A DNA stretch of 64,000 bases from Bradyrhizobium sp. Ce-3 (GCF_022835695.1 NZ_BQUV01000006.1:62001-126000), one strand, 5' to 3'. Positions 8,752-20,121 are shown, counted from the first letter of the stretch. Notes: a model not told the origin generated them from the sequence alone. Translations and numbers: made by a program.

Positions 8752-8928
8752 AGCGGCTGGCGGCACGTCTTCCATAGTCAATCAGCTTCGCTGACCCATC
8801 CCGATCAATTTGACGCGCGCGCCGTGCGTGCGAGCGGCATGCTATAAGTGCCGCTGCGCTTTCCGTCGGCCGTTTGGGACCCCAAGCGCATCTCGAGACC
8901 TCCAGTCATCGACAAGGGAGACCCAACC

Positions 8929-9684
8929 ATGAGGATCGTTGTGATCGGCGGCACCGGACTGATCGGCTCCAGGACCGTTGCCATCCTGCGGCAAGGTGGC
9001 CACGACGTCGTCGCCGCCTCGCCCAAGAATGGCGTCAACACCGTCACGGGCGAGGGATTGAAGGATGCGCTGGCCGGCGCGGCCGTGGTGATCGATCTCG
9101 CCAACTCGCCGTCGTTCGAGAACAAGGCGGTGATGGAATTCTTCGAGACCTCCGGCCGCAACCTTCTCGCGGCGGAGAAGCCGGCCGGCGTCAAGCACCA
9201 TGTCGCGCTCTCGATCGTCGGGACCGACCGCACGCCCGAGAACGGCTACTTCCGTGCCAAGGTCGCCCAGGAGAAGCTGATCGAGGGGGCCGGCATTCCC
9301 TACACCATTGTCCGCGCGACGCAGTTCATGGAGTTCGTCGGAGCCATCGCCGATGCCGGCGCAGTTGGAAACACGGTCAGGCTCTCGCCCGGCCTGTTCC
9401 AGCCGATCGCTGCTGAGGATGTGTCGGCCCTTGTTGCCGACATCGCACTGCAGCCGCCGCGCGACGGCATCGTCGAGATCGCAGGTCCCGACCGCGCGCC
9501 GTTCAACGAGATCGTGGCCCGCTACCTGAAGGCAAAGGGCGACCCGCGACAGGTGGTGAAGGATCCTGACGCGCTCTACTGGGGCGGCCGGGTCGAGGAG
9601 CACTCGCTGGTGCCATTGGGTGAGGCACGCATCGGCCGCATCGATCTGAACGAATGGCTGCGCCGCTCGCGGTCCGCAGCCTGA
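8929..9684 (+). CDS. NmrA-like NAD(P)-binding SDR-family protein
   Basis: 251 residues. The start at 8929 follows AAGGGAGA by 7 bp; the frame is open further upstream to 8848 but without a ribosome binding site. The N terminus 'MRIVVIGGTGLIGS' is a Rossmann GxxGxxG nucleotide-binding motif, and 'VALSIVGTDRTPENGYFRAK' followed by 'YTIVRATQFMEF' is typical of atypical SDR/NmrA-like proteins, which bind NADP and may reduce substrates or sense redox state. It sits 178 bp after the flavin reductase, so co-transcription is possible but not shown. Confidence 0.85.
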   Translation: MRIVVIGGTGLIGSRTVAILRQGGHDVVAASPKNGVNTVTGEGLKDALAGAAVVIDLANSPSFENKAVMEFFETSGRNLLAAEKPAGVKHHVALSIVGTDRTPENGYFRAKVAQEKLIEGAGIPYTIVRATQFMEFVGAIADAGAVGNTVRLSPGLFQPIAAEDVSALVADIALQPPRDGIVEIAGPDRAPFNEIVARYLKAKGDPRQVVKDPDALYWGGRVEEHSLVPLGEARIGRIDLNEWLRRSRSAA

Positions 9685-9706
9685 CCGGAAAGCCTGACGG
9701 CAAGGT

Positions 9707-10114
9707 CTATTTGAGCCACACCAGCAGCGGCACGGGCGCGCGGCCCTCGCAGGACAGCGTGCCCTCGTAATTGTGCGTCTTGCGGGCGCTGTAGGTGCAG
9801 GGCGCGCCGTCCAGCACCAACTCGGCCGTGACCTGCGAATCCGCACCGGTGATCTGCAGCTTGATCTCGCCGGCGCGCTCGTCCGGCCCATCCTGGGTGC
9901 AGATTCCCACGTGCTTCATCTTCAGCGGCCCGGAGAATTGCCGGGGCGTGCCGGGTCCGCTTTCGGTGAGATGTCCGGTCAGCTCCCATTCACCGAGCAC
10001 ACCGGCCTGGCCGAGGATCTCCATCGCGCCGAGCGACGGCACCTGACAAAGCGACAGCGCAACGGCGCCGAGCAGCGTCGCACCGCCGTTGCGCCATGCT
10101 GTCGTCCGCGGCAT
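9707..10114 (-). CDS. Hypothetical secreted protein
   Basis: 135 residues from the ATG at 10114, whose A is also the last base of the preceding gene's TGA (TGATG); an in-frame GTG one codon earlier is possible. A hydrophobic N terminus ('LLGAVALSLCQVPSLGA') looks like a signal peptide. The rest is a small beta-rich domain with three cysteines. I recognise no family. The stop/start overlap with the upstream TPR gene indicates translational coupling and a shared role in the envelope. Confidence 0.65.
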   Translation of the reverse strand: MPRTTAWRNGGATLLGAVALSLCQVPSLGAMEILGQAGVLGEWELTGHLTESGPGTPRQFSGPLKMKHVGICTQDGPDERAGEIKLQITGADSQVTAELVLDGAPCTYSARKTHNYEGTLSCEGRAPVPLLVWLK

Positions 10115-11697
10115 CACGGCTTGCTTCCGGTGGTCTGGCGCAATTCGATCAACTCCGGCCGCGACAAATCCGCATCCGCGGTGAGCCGGGCAATCTGATC
10201 AGCGCACTCCCGGGCCTTAGTCTGGTCGCCGGACGCCTTGGCGCTCTTGATCATCCCGAGATAGGCCGCCAGCCGGTTGGGCTCCTTCTTGAGCACGGCC
10301 TCGTAGGCGGCGAGCGCGTCGGCAGCCTTGCCGCGATCAAGCAGCATCGCGGCGTAGAGCTCGCGCGCCGGCGCCAGCGGCCCCGGGGTGACGGGATGCT
10401 TCTCGGTCTTGTCTTCCGCCTCTGCGGCGGCGTTCATCGCGCCGAGCGCATCGTCGTATTTGGCTTCGGCGTACAGCACCCAGGCGCTCGCGATCTGCCG
10501 CTGGATGTCGACGATGTTGGACCAGTAGGCGTCCTTGGCGTCCTTCAACTTGTCGCGCAACTCGGCGAGCTTGCCGATATCGGCCTTGGCGGCCGCCGGG
10601 TCACCGGAACGCGCGGCGCCGACTGCCCGCGCGAAATAGGTGATGGCGTCCGCATAGGCGTACTTGGTCGGACGCACTTCAAGCATGGCCGCGCCTTTCC
10701 AGTCGCCACGCTCGAAAACATAGCGGGCCTGGCTTGCCGCCACCGCGTAAGGGCCGGCGAACCGATCCTGCTTGAACTCGATCTTGCCGAGCTCGTCGAC
10801 CACCGCGCGCGCCTCCTTGTCCTGGCCCAGCTGGAGATAGGCATAGACCAGGTAGTCCATCGCGTGGGCCTGATCCTGCTGCTCGCCGTCTTCCTTGGCG
10901 ATGCGCGCGGATTCCTTGTTCGAGGCGATCGACTCCTTCCAGTAGCCGACGCGCGTGAAGATGTGCGACGGCATGTGCTGGGCATGCGGCGCGCGCTCCG
11001 CGATCTTGGCATAGCGCATCGCGGCGGGGAGGCCCTTCTCCGCGAGCGCCGGATAGTCGTAGAGATGGATCAGATAGTGGGCGATGCCGGGGTGCTCGGG
11101 CTGGCGCTTGAAGATCGGTTCGAGCAGCGCCGCGCCCTTCAGCTGATTGGCATAGGTCTTGTCGGCCGGGGACGCCGCGACGTTGAGCGTGATCGCGTAG
11201 GCGATCTGCGCCTCGTCGTCGTCGGCATAGTGCGTCGCGACCTGCTCTTCGGCGGCAAGGAATCGCTGCACACGGGTGCGGTGATCGACCTTGTCGTAGT
11301 CGACATACATCGCGGCGATCGCATCGATGTATTCGCGCTCCCGCGGTGTCTGCGCACCCAGCGCCTGGCCCTTCTTGGCGGCCTCAAGGCCGAGCGGAAG
11401 GTTCTCCGGCGGCGGCGGCCCGTGCGGGTTGTAGAGGTAGCTGAGCGCGATCCCCCAATAGGCGATGGCGCATTGCGGATCGGCCTCGAGCACCTCCTCG
11501 AATGTGCGTCGCGACGCGCTGTACCAGAACGAATGCTGATACAGCATGGCGCGATCGAACAGCTCCTGCGCCGCGGGCTTGCAGGACGTCGCGAAATGCA
11601 CTTTGCCCAATCGTTGTTCAGTCGAATCCGAGGCAGCAGGCTGCGAAATGGTCGCGGCAATGAGGCCAACGACCACAGCGAGGGGAAACCGTGTCAT
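10114..11697 (-). CDS. Periplasmic TPR-repeat protein
   Basis: 527 residues with an N-terminal signal sequence ending near 'QPAAS'. Degenerate TPR motifs run through the protein ('FEEVLEADPQCAIAYWGIALSYLY', 'DALAAYEAVLKKEPNRLAAYLG'). The conserved 'HYLIHLYDYP' and 'HMPSHIFTRVGYW' segments occur in a widespread family of uncharacterised TPR proteins. It is probably an exported scaffold; no catalytic motif is seen. It is first in a two-gene unit with the small secreted protein downstream. Confidence 0.8.
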   Translation of the reverse strand: MTRFPLAVVVGLIAATISQPAASDSTEQRLGKVHFATSCKPAAQELFDRAMLYQHSFWYSASRRTFEEVLEADPQCAIAYWGIALSYLYNPHGPPPPENLPLGLEAAKKGQALGAQTPREREYIDAIAAMYVDYDKVDHRTRVQRFLAAEEQVATHYADDDEAQIAYAITLNVAASPADKTYANQLKGAALLEPIFKRQPEHPGIAHYLIHLYDYPALAEKGLPAAMRYAKIAERAPHAQHMPSHIFTRVGYWKESIASNKESARIAKEDGEQQDQAHAMDYLVYAYLQLGQDKEARAVVDELGKIEFKQDRFAGPYAVAASQARYVFERGDWKGAAMLEVRPTKYAYADAITYFARAVGAARSGDPAAAKADIGKLAELRDKLKDAKDAYWSNIVDIQRQIASAWVLYAEAKYDDALGAMNAAAEAEDKTEKHPVTPGPLAPARELYAAMLLDRGKAADALAAYEAVLKKEPNRLAAYLGMIKSAKASGDQTKARECADQIARLTADADLSRPELIELRQTTGSKP

Positions 11698-11821
11698 GGG
11701 ACCCGCTCCGTGGCGTTGAATGAAAGGCGTAGGATAGCACCTTTCCCGCCCGGCCGGAACAAGACTGCCTCTTCCGGAGCATTCATGTCCGAACGATGCC
11801 GTTCGAAACGAAATATTTCGT

Positions 11822-13687
<1,866 letters not shown>

Positions 13688-13798
13688 CCAGAGGTCTCCA
13701 CCCCTCATTTTCTGCGAAGTCTGGCAGCCCATGGCCGAATGTCAATTGGCCGACGGGGTCGCGGGGAGGGGACCTTGGAGGGAGGCAGAGGTGCGTGG

Positions 13799-13877
13799 GG
13801 CGGATTGGCGAAGCGTGATCCGCCGTAAGCCAGCACGCGGGATGGCGGATTACGCCTTCGGCTAATCCGCCCTACGC
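13799..13877. repeat. Intergenic palindrome ('GGCGGATTA...TAATCCGCC')
   Basis: Perfect arms GGCGGATTA and TAATCCGCC flank CGCCTTCGGC (about 13844-13871). A second weaker pair, GGCGGATT/GATCCGCC, sits just before it. This is a non-coding hairpin element of the sort scattered through Bradyrhizobium-type genomes. Confidence 0.6.
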
Positions 13878-13896
13878 AGCGATGTCGACGACGGGC

Positions 13897-14922
13897 TCAA
13901 TCCGCAGGCCGCGCCTCGGGAAATTTCCAGTTGCCATCGAGTACGTCGGGCCGCGGCTGAAACAGCCGTACCGTGTAATTCCACCCCGGTGTGATCGGCA
14001 GGCAGTTCTGGACCTTGCCGTCGCAGCCGCCGAACTGGATGGTGACCGCGCCATCGGCGGCCGCCCTGGCAGTCACGCTGTTCACCGCGTAGCTGTTGGT
14101 CGGGTTCGGCTGCAGATAGCCCTCACTGTTGTAGACCGTGAGCGACCAGAAGCCGTCGACCGGAACGTCCTTCACCGTCAGCGTATGGACCGTGGTGCCG
14201 TCGTTGCGCGTCGGCGTGATCGGCAGGTACAGCGCGTCCTTTTCGGGATTGCCGCCCCACAGCATGGCGCTGCCGATCAGGTGCTTCACCGGATCGACCT
14301 GATGCGCATCGGCGCCGAACATGCGCCGCGTATCGGAGACCGTGGTGCCAAGCTGCAGCAGTGCTGCCTTCACTTTGCCGAGGCTGGCTTCGTCCCAGTT
14401 CGGAATCTCGAATGCGCCGGGGCGTTCCTGCTTCGATGCGATCGCGTCCTGCAAGGCGTGAACCTCCCCGATCTCGTTGGCGTTCGAAAAATCGACCAGG
14501 AAACGGACCACCGCAATGGCATAGCGCGTGCCGATCGCCTCGCGCGTCAGGGTATGACTGCCCGCGCCGTAATAGACAGCCGTGGTGTATTGATCCTCAT
14601 TGACGATCTGCATCGCCATGAAGCGCCTGGCGCCGCCTGGCAGCGTGATCGTCACCGGTCCGGCATCGAGATCGAAGATCGCGAACGAGTACAGCGTGTC
14701 GCGGTTGGGGCGGACGATGCCCGATTGCACCGGGGGTGCAAGCTCGCGGCCATGACGGAATTTTCCGAAGCCGCCGCCTTTGACCACGCCGGCGAAGTAG
14801 ACGTCGGTCTGGGCGCGATTGTAATTCTCGACGGTAACGGGTTTGGCCGGCAAGGGCGATTGCGCAGATGCGGTCGAACTCGCCAACGCGAATGACAAGG
14901 CCGCGAGGATGCTCGTTTTCAT
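13897..14922 (-). CDS. DUF1254/DUF1214-type exported protein
   Basis: 341 residues from the ATG at 14922 (GGAGAG upstream), with a signal peptide ending near 'STASAQ'. 'YNRAQTDVYFAGVVK', 'VRPNRDTLYSFAIFDLDAGP' and 'DGFWSLTVYNSEGYLQPN' match the DUF1254 and DUF1214 domains in order. The biochemical role of the family is unknown. A LysR regulator is divergently transcribed 108 bp away and probably controls it. Confidence 0.85.
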   Translation of the reverse strand: MKTSILAALSFALASSTASAQSPLPAKPVTVENYNRAQTDVYFAGVVKGGGFGKFRHGRELAPPVQSGIVRPNRDTLYSFAIFDLDAGPVTITLPGGARRFMAMQIVNEDQYTTAVYYGAGSHTLTREAIGTRYAIAVVRFLVDFSNANEIGEVHALQDAIASKQERPGAFEIPNWDEASLGKVKAALLQLGTTVSDTRRMFGADAHQVDPVKHLIGSAMLWGGNPEKDALYLPITPTRNDGTTVHTLTVKDVPVDGFWSLTVYNSEGYLQPNPTNSYAVNSVTARAAADGAVTIQFGGCDGKVQNCLPITPGWNYTVRLFQPRPDVLDGNWKFPEARPAD

Positions 14923-14998
14923 TGGCTCTCCGGGGGTGAGATCGCTCATCGCCGAGAGCTAATCCAGCCAAATATGAAAATATATGCCGATGAATGGC

Positions 14999-15028
14999 AA
15001 CGAGCCTTCCAGATATGGTAGGCTTGTT
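14999..15028. promoter_or_regulatory. Imperfect inverted repeat before the LysR gene
   Basis: AACGAGCCT and AGGCTTGTT (8 of 9 positions complementary) are separated by 12 bp and end 2 bp before the LysR start. It could be the regulator's own binding site between the divergent genes. Confidence 0.35.
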
Positions 15029-15030
15029 CG

Positions 15031-15918
15031 ATGGATCTCAACGCGGTCAGGATGTTCGTCGCGGTTGTGCAGGCCGGCAGCCTTTCGGCGGCCGCCGCCC
15101 GCCTCGACATACCGCTGCCGACACTGAGCCGCCGGATCCGGGACCTCGAACGGCAGCTCAAGGTGCAGCTGCTGGCGCGCTCGGCGCGCGGCGCGAAACT
15201 CACCGACGCCGGCGCGCGGCTGTACGAGCGCGCCGGTCAGGGTATCGAGCAGCTGCTGGAGGCCGAGCAGGCCATCGTCAACGACCAGATGCAGTTGAAG
15301 GGGCGTCTGCGGCTATCGTTGCCGCAGACGTTCGAGCCGTGGTGGGACCTGCTGGGGGCGTTCCAGCAGCGCTATCCGGACATCCAGATTCACCTCTATT
15401 CGACCGAGCGTCGCGTCGACCTGCTCGAGGACGGGATCGATGTCGCGCTTCGGGTCGGCGCCATCGTTCACGAGGCGATGGTGGCGCGCCGCGTGCTGTC
15501 GTTTCGCAATGTTCTGGTCGCCAGCCCGCGGTTGCTCAGGCGCGTCGGCATGCCGAAGCATCCGGACGCGCTTGATCGTTTGCCATGCGGGGTGTGGGCG
15601 TCGCGGATCGATAGCCAGGTGCGTTGGCAGCTGGGCGGCCATGTTGTCGAGCCGAGGGCGGTGTTGTCCACCAACGACTACCACCACCTCTGCATTCGCG
15701 CGCTCCGCGGCGACGTGGTCACCGAGCTGCCGCCGTTCCTCGCGGCCGCAGCGATCCGCGAGAAACGCCTGGTGCAGTTGCTGCCGCAGCACCCGTTGCC
15801 GGAGTGGTCGCTCAACCTGCTTTATCCGCCGCACCGTCACCAATCGACCATCGTGCGAACCTACCTGGATTTCTGCCAGGGCTATCTGCCGAACATCGTT
15901 CAGGCCTGCACGGTGTGA
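15031..15918 (+). CDS. LysR-family transcriptional regulator
   Basis: 295 residues. N-terminal winged HTH ('MDLNAVRMFVAVVQAGSLSA', 'LPTLSRRIRDLERQL'), a linker helix to about residue 90, then a periplasmic-binding-protein-like effector domain ('FEPWWDLLGAFQQRYPDIQI', 'VDLLEDGIDVALRVG'). It is of the CrgA/single-transcription-unit type often divergent from its target. The target here is most likely the DUF1254 gene; the inducer is unknown. Confidence 0.9.
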   Translation: MDLNAVRMFVAVVQAGSLSAAAARLDIPLPTLSRRIRDLERQLKVQLLARSARGAKLTDAGARLYERAGQGIEQLLEAEQAIVNDQMQLKGRLRLSLPQTFEPWWDLLGAFQQRYPDIQIHLYSTERRVDLLEDGIDVALRVGAIVHEAMVARRVLSFRNVLVASPRLLRRVGMPKHPDALDRLPCGVWASRIDSQVRWQLGGHVVEPRAVLSTNDYHHLCIRALRGDVVTELPPFLAAAAIREKRLVQLLPQHPLPEWSLNLLYPPHRHQSTIVRTYLDFCQGYLPNIVQACTV

Positions 15919-15943
15919 ATGGAGGGGGGGCGTACTCTCTCCT

Positions 15944-16050
15944 CGTCATTCCGGGGCGACGCGATAGCGTCGAGCCCAGAATCCATTCATCCGCGGAATG
16001 TGCGGCCCAATGGATTCCGGGCTCGTGCTTCGCACGCCCCGGAATGACGA
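15944..16050. repeat. 'CGTCATTCCGGGG' intergenic palindromic element
   Basis: Outer arms CGTCATTCCGGGGCG and CGCCCCGGAATGACG enclose inner arms CCAGAATCCATT/AATGGATTCCGG. The same layout recurs at 28719-28820, 61098-61201 and, shorter, at 18350-18390 and 41671-41735. It lies between convergent lysR and glgX. Confidence 0.75.
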
Positions 16051-16100
16051 CAGAGGGAACTGCGCCCCGTCGATATGCTTCGCCGGTCCGCCCTACGGAC

Positions 16101-18215
16101 CTACTTCACCTCACCGGCCGTGAGCACCACAAACGAACGTCCGGCCGCCTTGTACGTGCTGCCGAACGCAAACTGCGCGCCCGCCGGTTCCTCCGCCGCG
16201 TTGGTATCCACGAGCAGCGACCACAGTGGCCCTGCGGTCGTTGCCGGCAGCTTGAAATCCACCTCGCCCTCATAGCTGTTGAGGATGACCAGTACGGTGT
16301 CGTCCTCGCCCTCGCGCGCAATTGCGGTCTTGCGGGCGCGGCCGTCGAGCACGACGCCGAAGCATTTGATCCAGCCGGTGGTCCAGTCGGCCTGCGTCAT
16401 CTCCACGCCTGAGGCGCTGATCCAGACCACGTCGCGGATCGTAAGCTGCGGATCGCGATCGCCACTGAGGAAGCGGCTGCGGCGCAGGATCGGATAGTCG
16501 CGCCTGAGCTTGATCATCCGTTTGGTGAAAGCGAGCAGCTTCTCGGCATCGTCGGAGAAATTCCAGTCGAACCAGGAGATGTCGTTGTCCTGGCAATAGG
16601 CATTGTTATTGCCTCGCTGGGTGCGGCCGAACTCGTCGCCGCCGAGCAGCATCGGTGTGCCCTGCGAGGCCAACAGCGTCGCCAGCATGTTGCGCTTCTG
16701 GCGTTCGCGCAAGGTTCGGATCTCGGGGTTGTCGGTCGGGCCCTCGGCGCCGCAATTCCAGGAATGGTTGTCCGACGAGCCGTCGTTGTTGTTTTCGCCG
16801 TTGGCCTCGTTGTGCTTGTTGTTGTAGCTCGCCCAGTCGTTCAGCGTGAAGCCGTCATGGGCGGTGATGAAGTTGACGCTGGCCCAGGTGCGGCGTCCCT
16901 CGCGGTTGAACACATCGTGCGAGCCGAGCAGCCGCGGCGCCAGGCTGCCCGGCGCCGCCTCGCCGCGCCAGAAATCGCGCACCGTGTTGCGATACTTGTC
17001 GTTCCATTCCGCCCAGCCCGGCGGGAAGCCGCCGACCTGGTAGCCGCCGGGACCGCAGTCCCAGGGCTCGGCGATCAGCTTGACGGTCGCGAGCAGCGGG
17101 TCCTGGTTCATCGCCTTCAGGAAGCCGGACTGCTCATCGAAGCCATAGACCTCGCGCGCCAGGATGGTGCCGAGGTCGAAGCGGAAGCCGTCGACATGCA
17201 TGTGGCCGGCCCAGTAGCGCAGGCTGTCCATCACCATCTGGATCACCCGCGGATGCGACAGGTTGACCGTGTTGCCGGTGCCGGTGTCGTTGATGTAGTA
17301 GCGGCGTTTGTCGGGCAGCAGCCGGTAATAGCTCGCATTGTCGATGCCCTTGAACGACAGCGTCGGGCCGCGCTCATTGCCTTCGGCGGTGTGGTTGTAG
17401 ACGACATCGAGAATGACCTCGAGGCCGACGCCGTGCAGCCGCGCCACCATCTCCTTGAATTCGCGCAGGCTGTTCGGCACATCGGCGGCATAGCGCGGGT
17501 CCGGCGCGAAGAAGCCAATCGTGTTGTAGCCCCAGTAATTGGTGAGGTGCTTCTCCAGCAGGTTGCTGTCGTTGATGAAGGAATGCACCGGCAGCAGTTC
17601 GACCGAGGTGATGCCGAGCGCCTTCAGATAGTCGATGGCCACATTCGAGCCGAAGCCCGCGTAAGTGCCGCGCAGATGCTCGTCGATGCCAGGGTGCTGT
17701 CTGGTAAAGCCCTTGACGTGGGTCTCGTAGACGACGGTCTCGTCCCAATGAGCTTCCTGCCGTTGCGGCTCCTGCGCCCAGTCGAAATTGGGATCGCACA
17801 CCACGCATTTCGGCATGAACGGCGCGCTGTCGCGCTCGTCGAACGTGAGATCGTCGCCGCTCTCCATCTTGTAGCCGAACACCGCCGGATTCCATGTGAG
17901 GCTGCCGGCATGGGCGCGGGCATAGGGATCGAGCAGCAGCTTGTTCGGATTGAATCGATGGCCGCCTTCGGGCTGGTAGGGGCCGTAGACGCGATAGCCG
18001 TAGAACGTGCCGGGCTGCACGCCGTTGATGAAGCCGTGAAACACCTGATCGGTATATTCAGGCAGTTCGAAGCGATGGGTCTCGCGCTCGCCGTCGAACA
18101 GGCAGACCTCGACCTTGGTCGCATTGGCGGAAAACACCGCGAAGTTGGTGCCGTGGCCGCTCCAATGGGCGCCCAGCGGATAGGGCAGCCCTTCCTCAAT
18201 CACGAAATCGGACAT
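16101..18215 (-). CDS. glgX: Glycogen debranching enzyme GlgX
   Basis: 704 residues. The start at 18215 is preceded by GGGGGA; the frame is open further upstream through a repeat region and that part is not coding. The N-terminal carbohydrate-binding domain ('YPLGAHWSGHGTNFAVFSANA') precedes a GH13 barrel with 'ILDVVYNHTAEG', the nucleophile in 'GFRFDLGT', the acid/base in 'LIAEPWDCG' and 'ITAHDGFTLNDW'. Length and motifs fit GlgX, which cleaves alpha-1,6 branches of phosphorylase-limited glycogen. It stands apart from other glg genes here. Confidence 0.95.
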   Translation of the reverse strand: MSDFVIEEGLPYPLGAHWSGHGTNFAVFSANATKVEVCLFDGERETHRFELPEYTDQVFHGFINGVQPGTFYGYRVYGPYQPEGGHRFNPNKLLLDPYARAHAGSLTWNPAVFGYKMESGDDLTFDERDSAPFMPKCVVCDPNFDWAQEPQRQEAHWDETVVYETHVKGFTRQHPGIDEHLRGTYAGFGSNVAIDYLKALGITSVELLPVHSFINDSNLLEKHLTNYWGYNTIGFFAPDPRYAADVPNSLREFKEMVARLHGVGLEVILDVVYNHTAEGNERGPTLSFKGIDNASYYRLLPDKRRYYINDTGTGNTVNLSHPRVIQMVMDSLRYWAGHMHVDGFRFDLGTILAREVYGFDEQSGFLKAMNQDPLLATVKLIAEPWDCGPGGYQVGGFPPGWAEWNDKYRNTVRDFWRGEAAPGSLAPRLLGSHDVFNREGRRTWASVNFITAHDGFTLNDWASYNNKHNEANGENNNDGSSDNHSWNCGAEGPTDNPEIRTLRERQKRNMLATLLASQGTPMLLGGDEFGRTQRGNNNAYCQDNDISWFDWNFSDDAEKLLAFTKRMIKLRRDYPILRRSRFLSGDRDPQLTIRDVVWISASGVEMTQADWTTGWIKCFGVVLDGRARKTAIAREGEDDTVLVILNSYEGEVDFKLPATTAGPLWSLLVDTNAAEEPAGAQFAFGSTYKAAGRSFVVLTAGEVK

Positions 18216-18349
18216 CGGTCCCCCAAGCCTTGGATCAACCTGCAACAAACGCCGCCGCGCCGAAAACGTTGCATTGGCGATTTTAGCGGCAGTTGCCGTG
18301 GTTCGTGTGACATTCGGGGCAGGGCCGAACGTGCCCCGTTGTCTCTCTT

Positions 18350-18390
18350 CGTCATTCCGGGGCTCGCGAAGCGAGAACCCGGAATGACGA
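18350..18390. repeat. Short 'GTCATTCCGGG' hairpin
   Basis: Arms GTCATTCCGGGGCTCGC and GCGAGAACCCGGAATGAC fold on themselves. It is the minimal form of the element seen at 15944, in the 405-bp gap between glgX and the TAXI gene. Confidence 0.65.
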
Positions 18391-18467
18391 GGAGAGGCTG
18401 GATCAACCGCATGCGCGCCTGGCGAGAGTGCGTGGTGCGACGTCTTGACTTGCGAACCATCCACATC

Positions 18468-18588
18468 GTCGTCCTGGCGAAAGCCAGGACCCATTACCCC
18501 AAATGAGAATGGTTGCGCGATGTTGGGGCCGCGATCCCGTTCATCATCACCTGCGGTGGTTATGGGTCCTGGCTTTCGCCAGGACGAC
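18468..18588. repeat. 'GTCGTCCTGGCGAAAGCCAGGA' intergenic element
   Basis: Two hairpins (CCTGGCGAAAGCCAGG and CCTGGCTTTCGCCAGG) face each other at the ends of a 120-bp element, with GGACCCATTA/TATGGGTCC as inner arms. A sister copy of the type is at 58409-58530. Together with the hairpin at 18350 it fills the gap between glgX and the next gene; no gene is seen there. Confidence 0.7.
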
Positions 18589-18620
18589 ACTGAATATGCG
18601 GCGCAATCATCGGCCTTGCC

Positions 18621-20033
18621 TCACCCGTTTGCGGTCTTCACCACCACGAGATTTTCATCGACTGCCGCGGGGTGGCGCTTGAGATGATCGCGGCGCAGCG
18701 CGATCTCGTCGCGGACCAGCTCGTAGCCGAGCTTGAAGGTGTCGAGCCCGTCGCCGGACACGGTGCCGTCGCGCAGGCCGATCACCGCGCCGCGCAGGAT
18801 CGCCTCGAGCTCGTCCTGCAATTCGTCGAGGTGCTCGGCGCAGGTGGTGTGCTCGACGCGCTCGCCGATGTCGAGGATCCGGCCAGCCAGCTCGCTGGCT
18901 TTCTCCGGCGCGATGCGGGTGATCTTGGTGTAGATCGCGACGAAGATCGAGCCGATGATGCTGAGCGCGGCGGCGGCGAGATACATCACGTCGCTGTAGC
19001 GGTCCATGAACGACTTGGTGTCGTCGTTGATGTATTCGGCGGCGCCCTGATGGGCGACGATGAACGCGTCCTTGTCGGTCGCCGCCGGCTCGATCTTGCT
19101 GGCGAAGCCGTCGTCGAGCGCGAGCTCGGACTTGTTCTCGTAGATGATCCGCGCGAGCTCGGCGGCCGTCGTCGTCGACATCGAGGATTGCGCGGCCAGC
19201 AGCCATTGCAGCCCGATGGTGTCGACCTCGTCGTCGGGGATCGCCGGCGAGGACGACAGCATGCCGGTCGAGACCGTCTCCTCCGAGATTGCCGGATATT
19301 TGCGCGCCAGCGCCTTGGCCGCGTCGATCGCGTTCAGCGTGAAGCCGCCGGAGCGCTTGGCATATTGCTCGTAGCTCTTGTCCTTCATGATCTTCGAGGC
19401 ATGCTCGATCGCGACCACGGCGGCGAAGCCCGAGGCGAACAGCTTGTCGAACGGCGTGTTCGGCGGCGCCTGCTGCACCCGCTGCGCCGCATCCGGGCTG
19501 TCCGAAATGTCCAATGCGCTGCGGACGAAATTGACGCTGTTCTCGCCGTCGCCGACCACCGCGATCTTCTTCTTCTTGAGCTCGGTCAGCGACTTGATCT
19601 TCTTGCCGCCGGGGCTGAGCACCAGCACAACGTCATGCTCCAGGATCGCGATGGCGCGGGCACGCGGCGGCACCTTGGCGTCGGTACGCAGGACGGCAAG
19701 CGAGGCGTCGCGGCGGTCGAACTGCGCCAGCGCCTTGGCGTTGTCGGGATTCGCAGCGATCTTCAGCCGCAGCCGCGACGAATTGGCTTTCAGCACGGTC
19801 GCGAGCTTGGCGGCGAATTTCGCCTCCGGGCCGTTTACGTCGCCGACCGCGAACACCAGCGTTTCGGAATTGCGCAGCCAGAGGCGGCCGCCGACCACGG
19901 TGACGGCGCTCAAGAACAGCGTCAGCAGGGTGAAGACGATGATCTGCGCGCGGTTGCTCTTGACGACCGGCTTGGCGGCCGGTGGGCGCGGCCGCGGCGA
20001 CATCGGCGAAGGCGCGGGGGCTTCGGCAGTCAT
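18621..20033 (-). CDS. Membrane-anchored TAXI-family (TRAP-type) solute-binding protein
   Basis: 470 residues. A Pro-rich cytoplasmic N terminus is followed by one transmembrane helix (~30-50), then a TAXI periplasmic binding domain ('FAVGDVNGPEAKFAAKLATVLK', 'GDGENSVNFVRSALDISD'), and near residue 360 a second hydrophobic helix ('VMYLAAAALSIIGSIFVAIY') with a charged, helical C-terminal domain. Ordinary TAXI proteins are soluble and ~320 residues, with a fused DctQM permease gene next door. No permease gene is adjacent here and the extra helix and tail are unusual, so it may be a sensor or scaffold rather than a transporter part. Confidence 0.8.
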   Translation of the reverse strand: MTAEAPAPSPMSPRPRPPAAKPVVKSNRAQIIVFTLLTLFLSAVTVVGGRLWLRNSETLVFAVGDVNGPEAKFAAKLATVLKANSSRLRLKIAANPDNAKALAQFDRRDASLAVLRTDAKVPPRARAIAILEHDVVLVLSPGGKKIKSLTELKKKKIAVVGDGENSVNFVRSALDISDSPDAAQRVQQAPPNTPFDKLFASGFAAVVAIEHASKIMKDKSYEQYAKRSGGFTLNAIDAAKALARKYPAISEETVSTGMLSSSPAIPDDEVDTIGLQWLLAAQSSMSTTTAAELARIIYENKSELALDDGFASKIEPAATDKDAFIVAHQGAAEYINDDTKSFMDRYSDVMYLAAAALSIIGSIFVAIYTKITRIAPEKASELAGRILDIGERVEHTTCAEHLDELQDELEAILRGAVIGLRDGTVSGDGLDTFKLGYELVRDEIALRRDHLKRHPAAVDENLVVVKTANG

Positions 20034-20121
20034 GGCTGATCACCTGGATCGTCACCCGTCCGGTACGGCCTGCCGCCTGTAACCCAATCGGCGCGGCGCC
20101 GCCCGGTGAATCCGTAAATGG

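Noticed and set aside
16764-18506. 580-codon plus-strand frame over glgX
   Set aside because: No recognisable domain, His/Val/Asp-rich antisense composition; glgX on the other strand has all GH13 motifs.
18216-18590. 125-residue N-terminal extension of GlgX
   Set aside because: It runs through repeat elements, and a good ribosome binding site precedes the ATG at 18215, where the family's N terminus begins.
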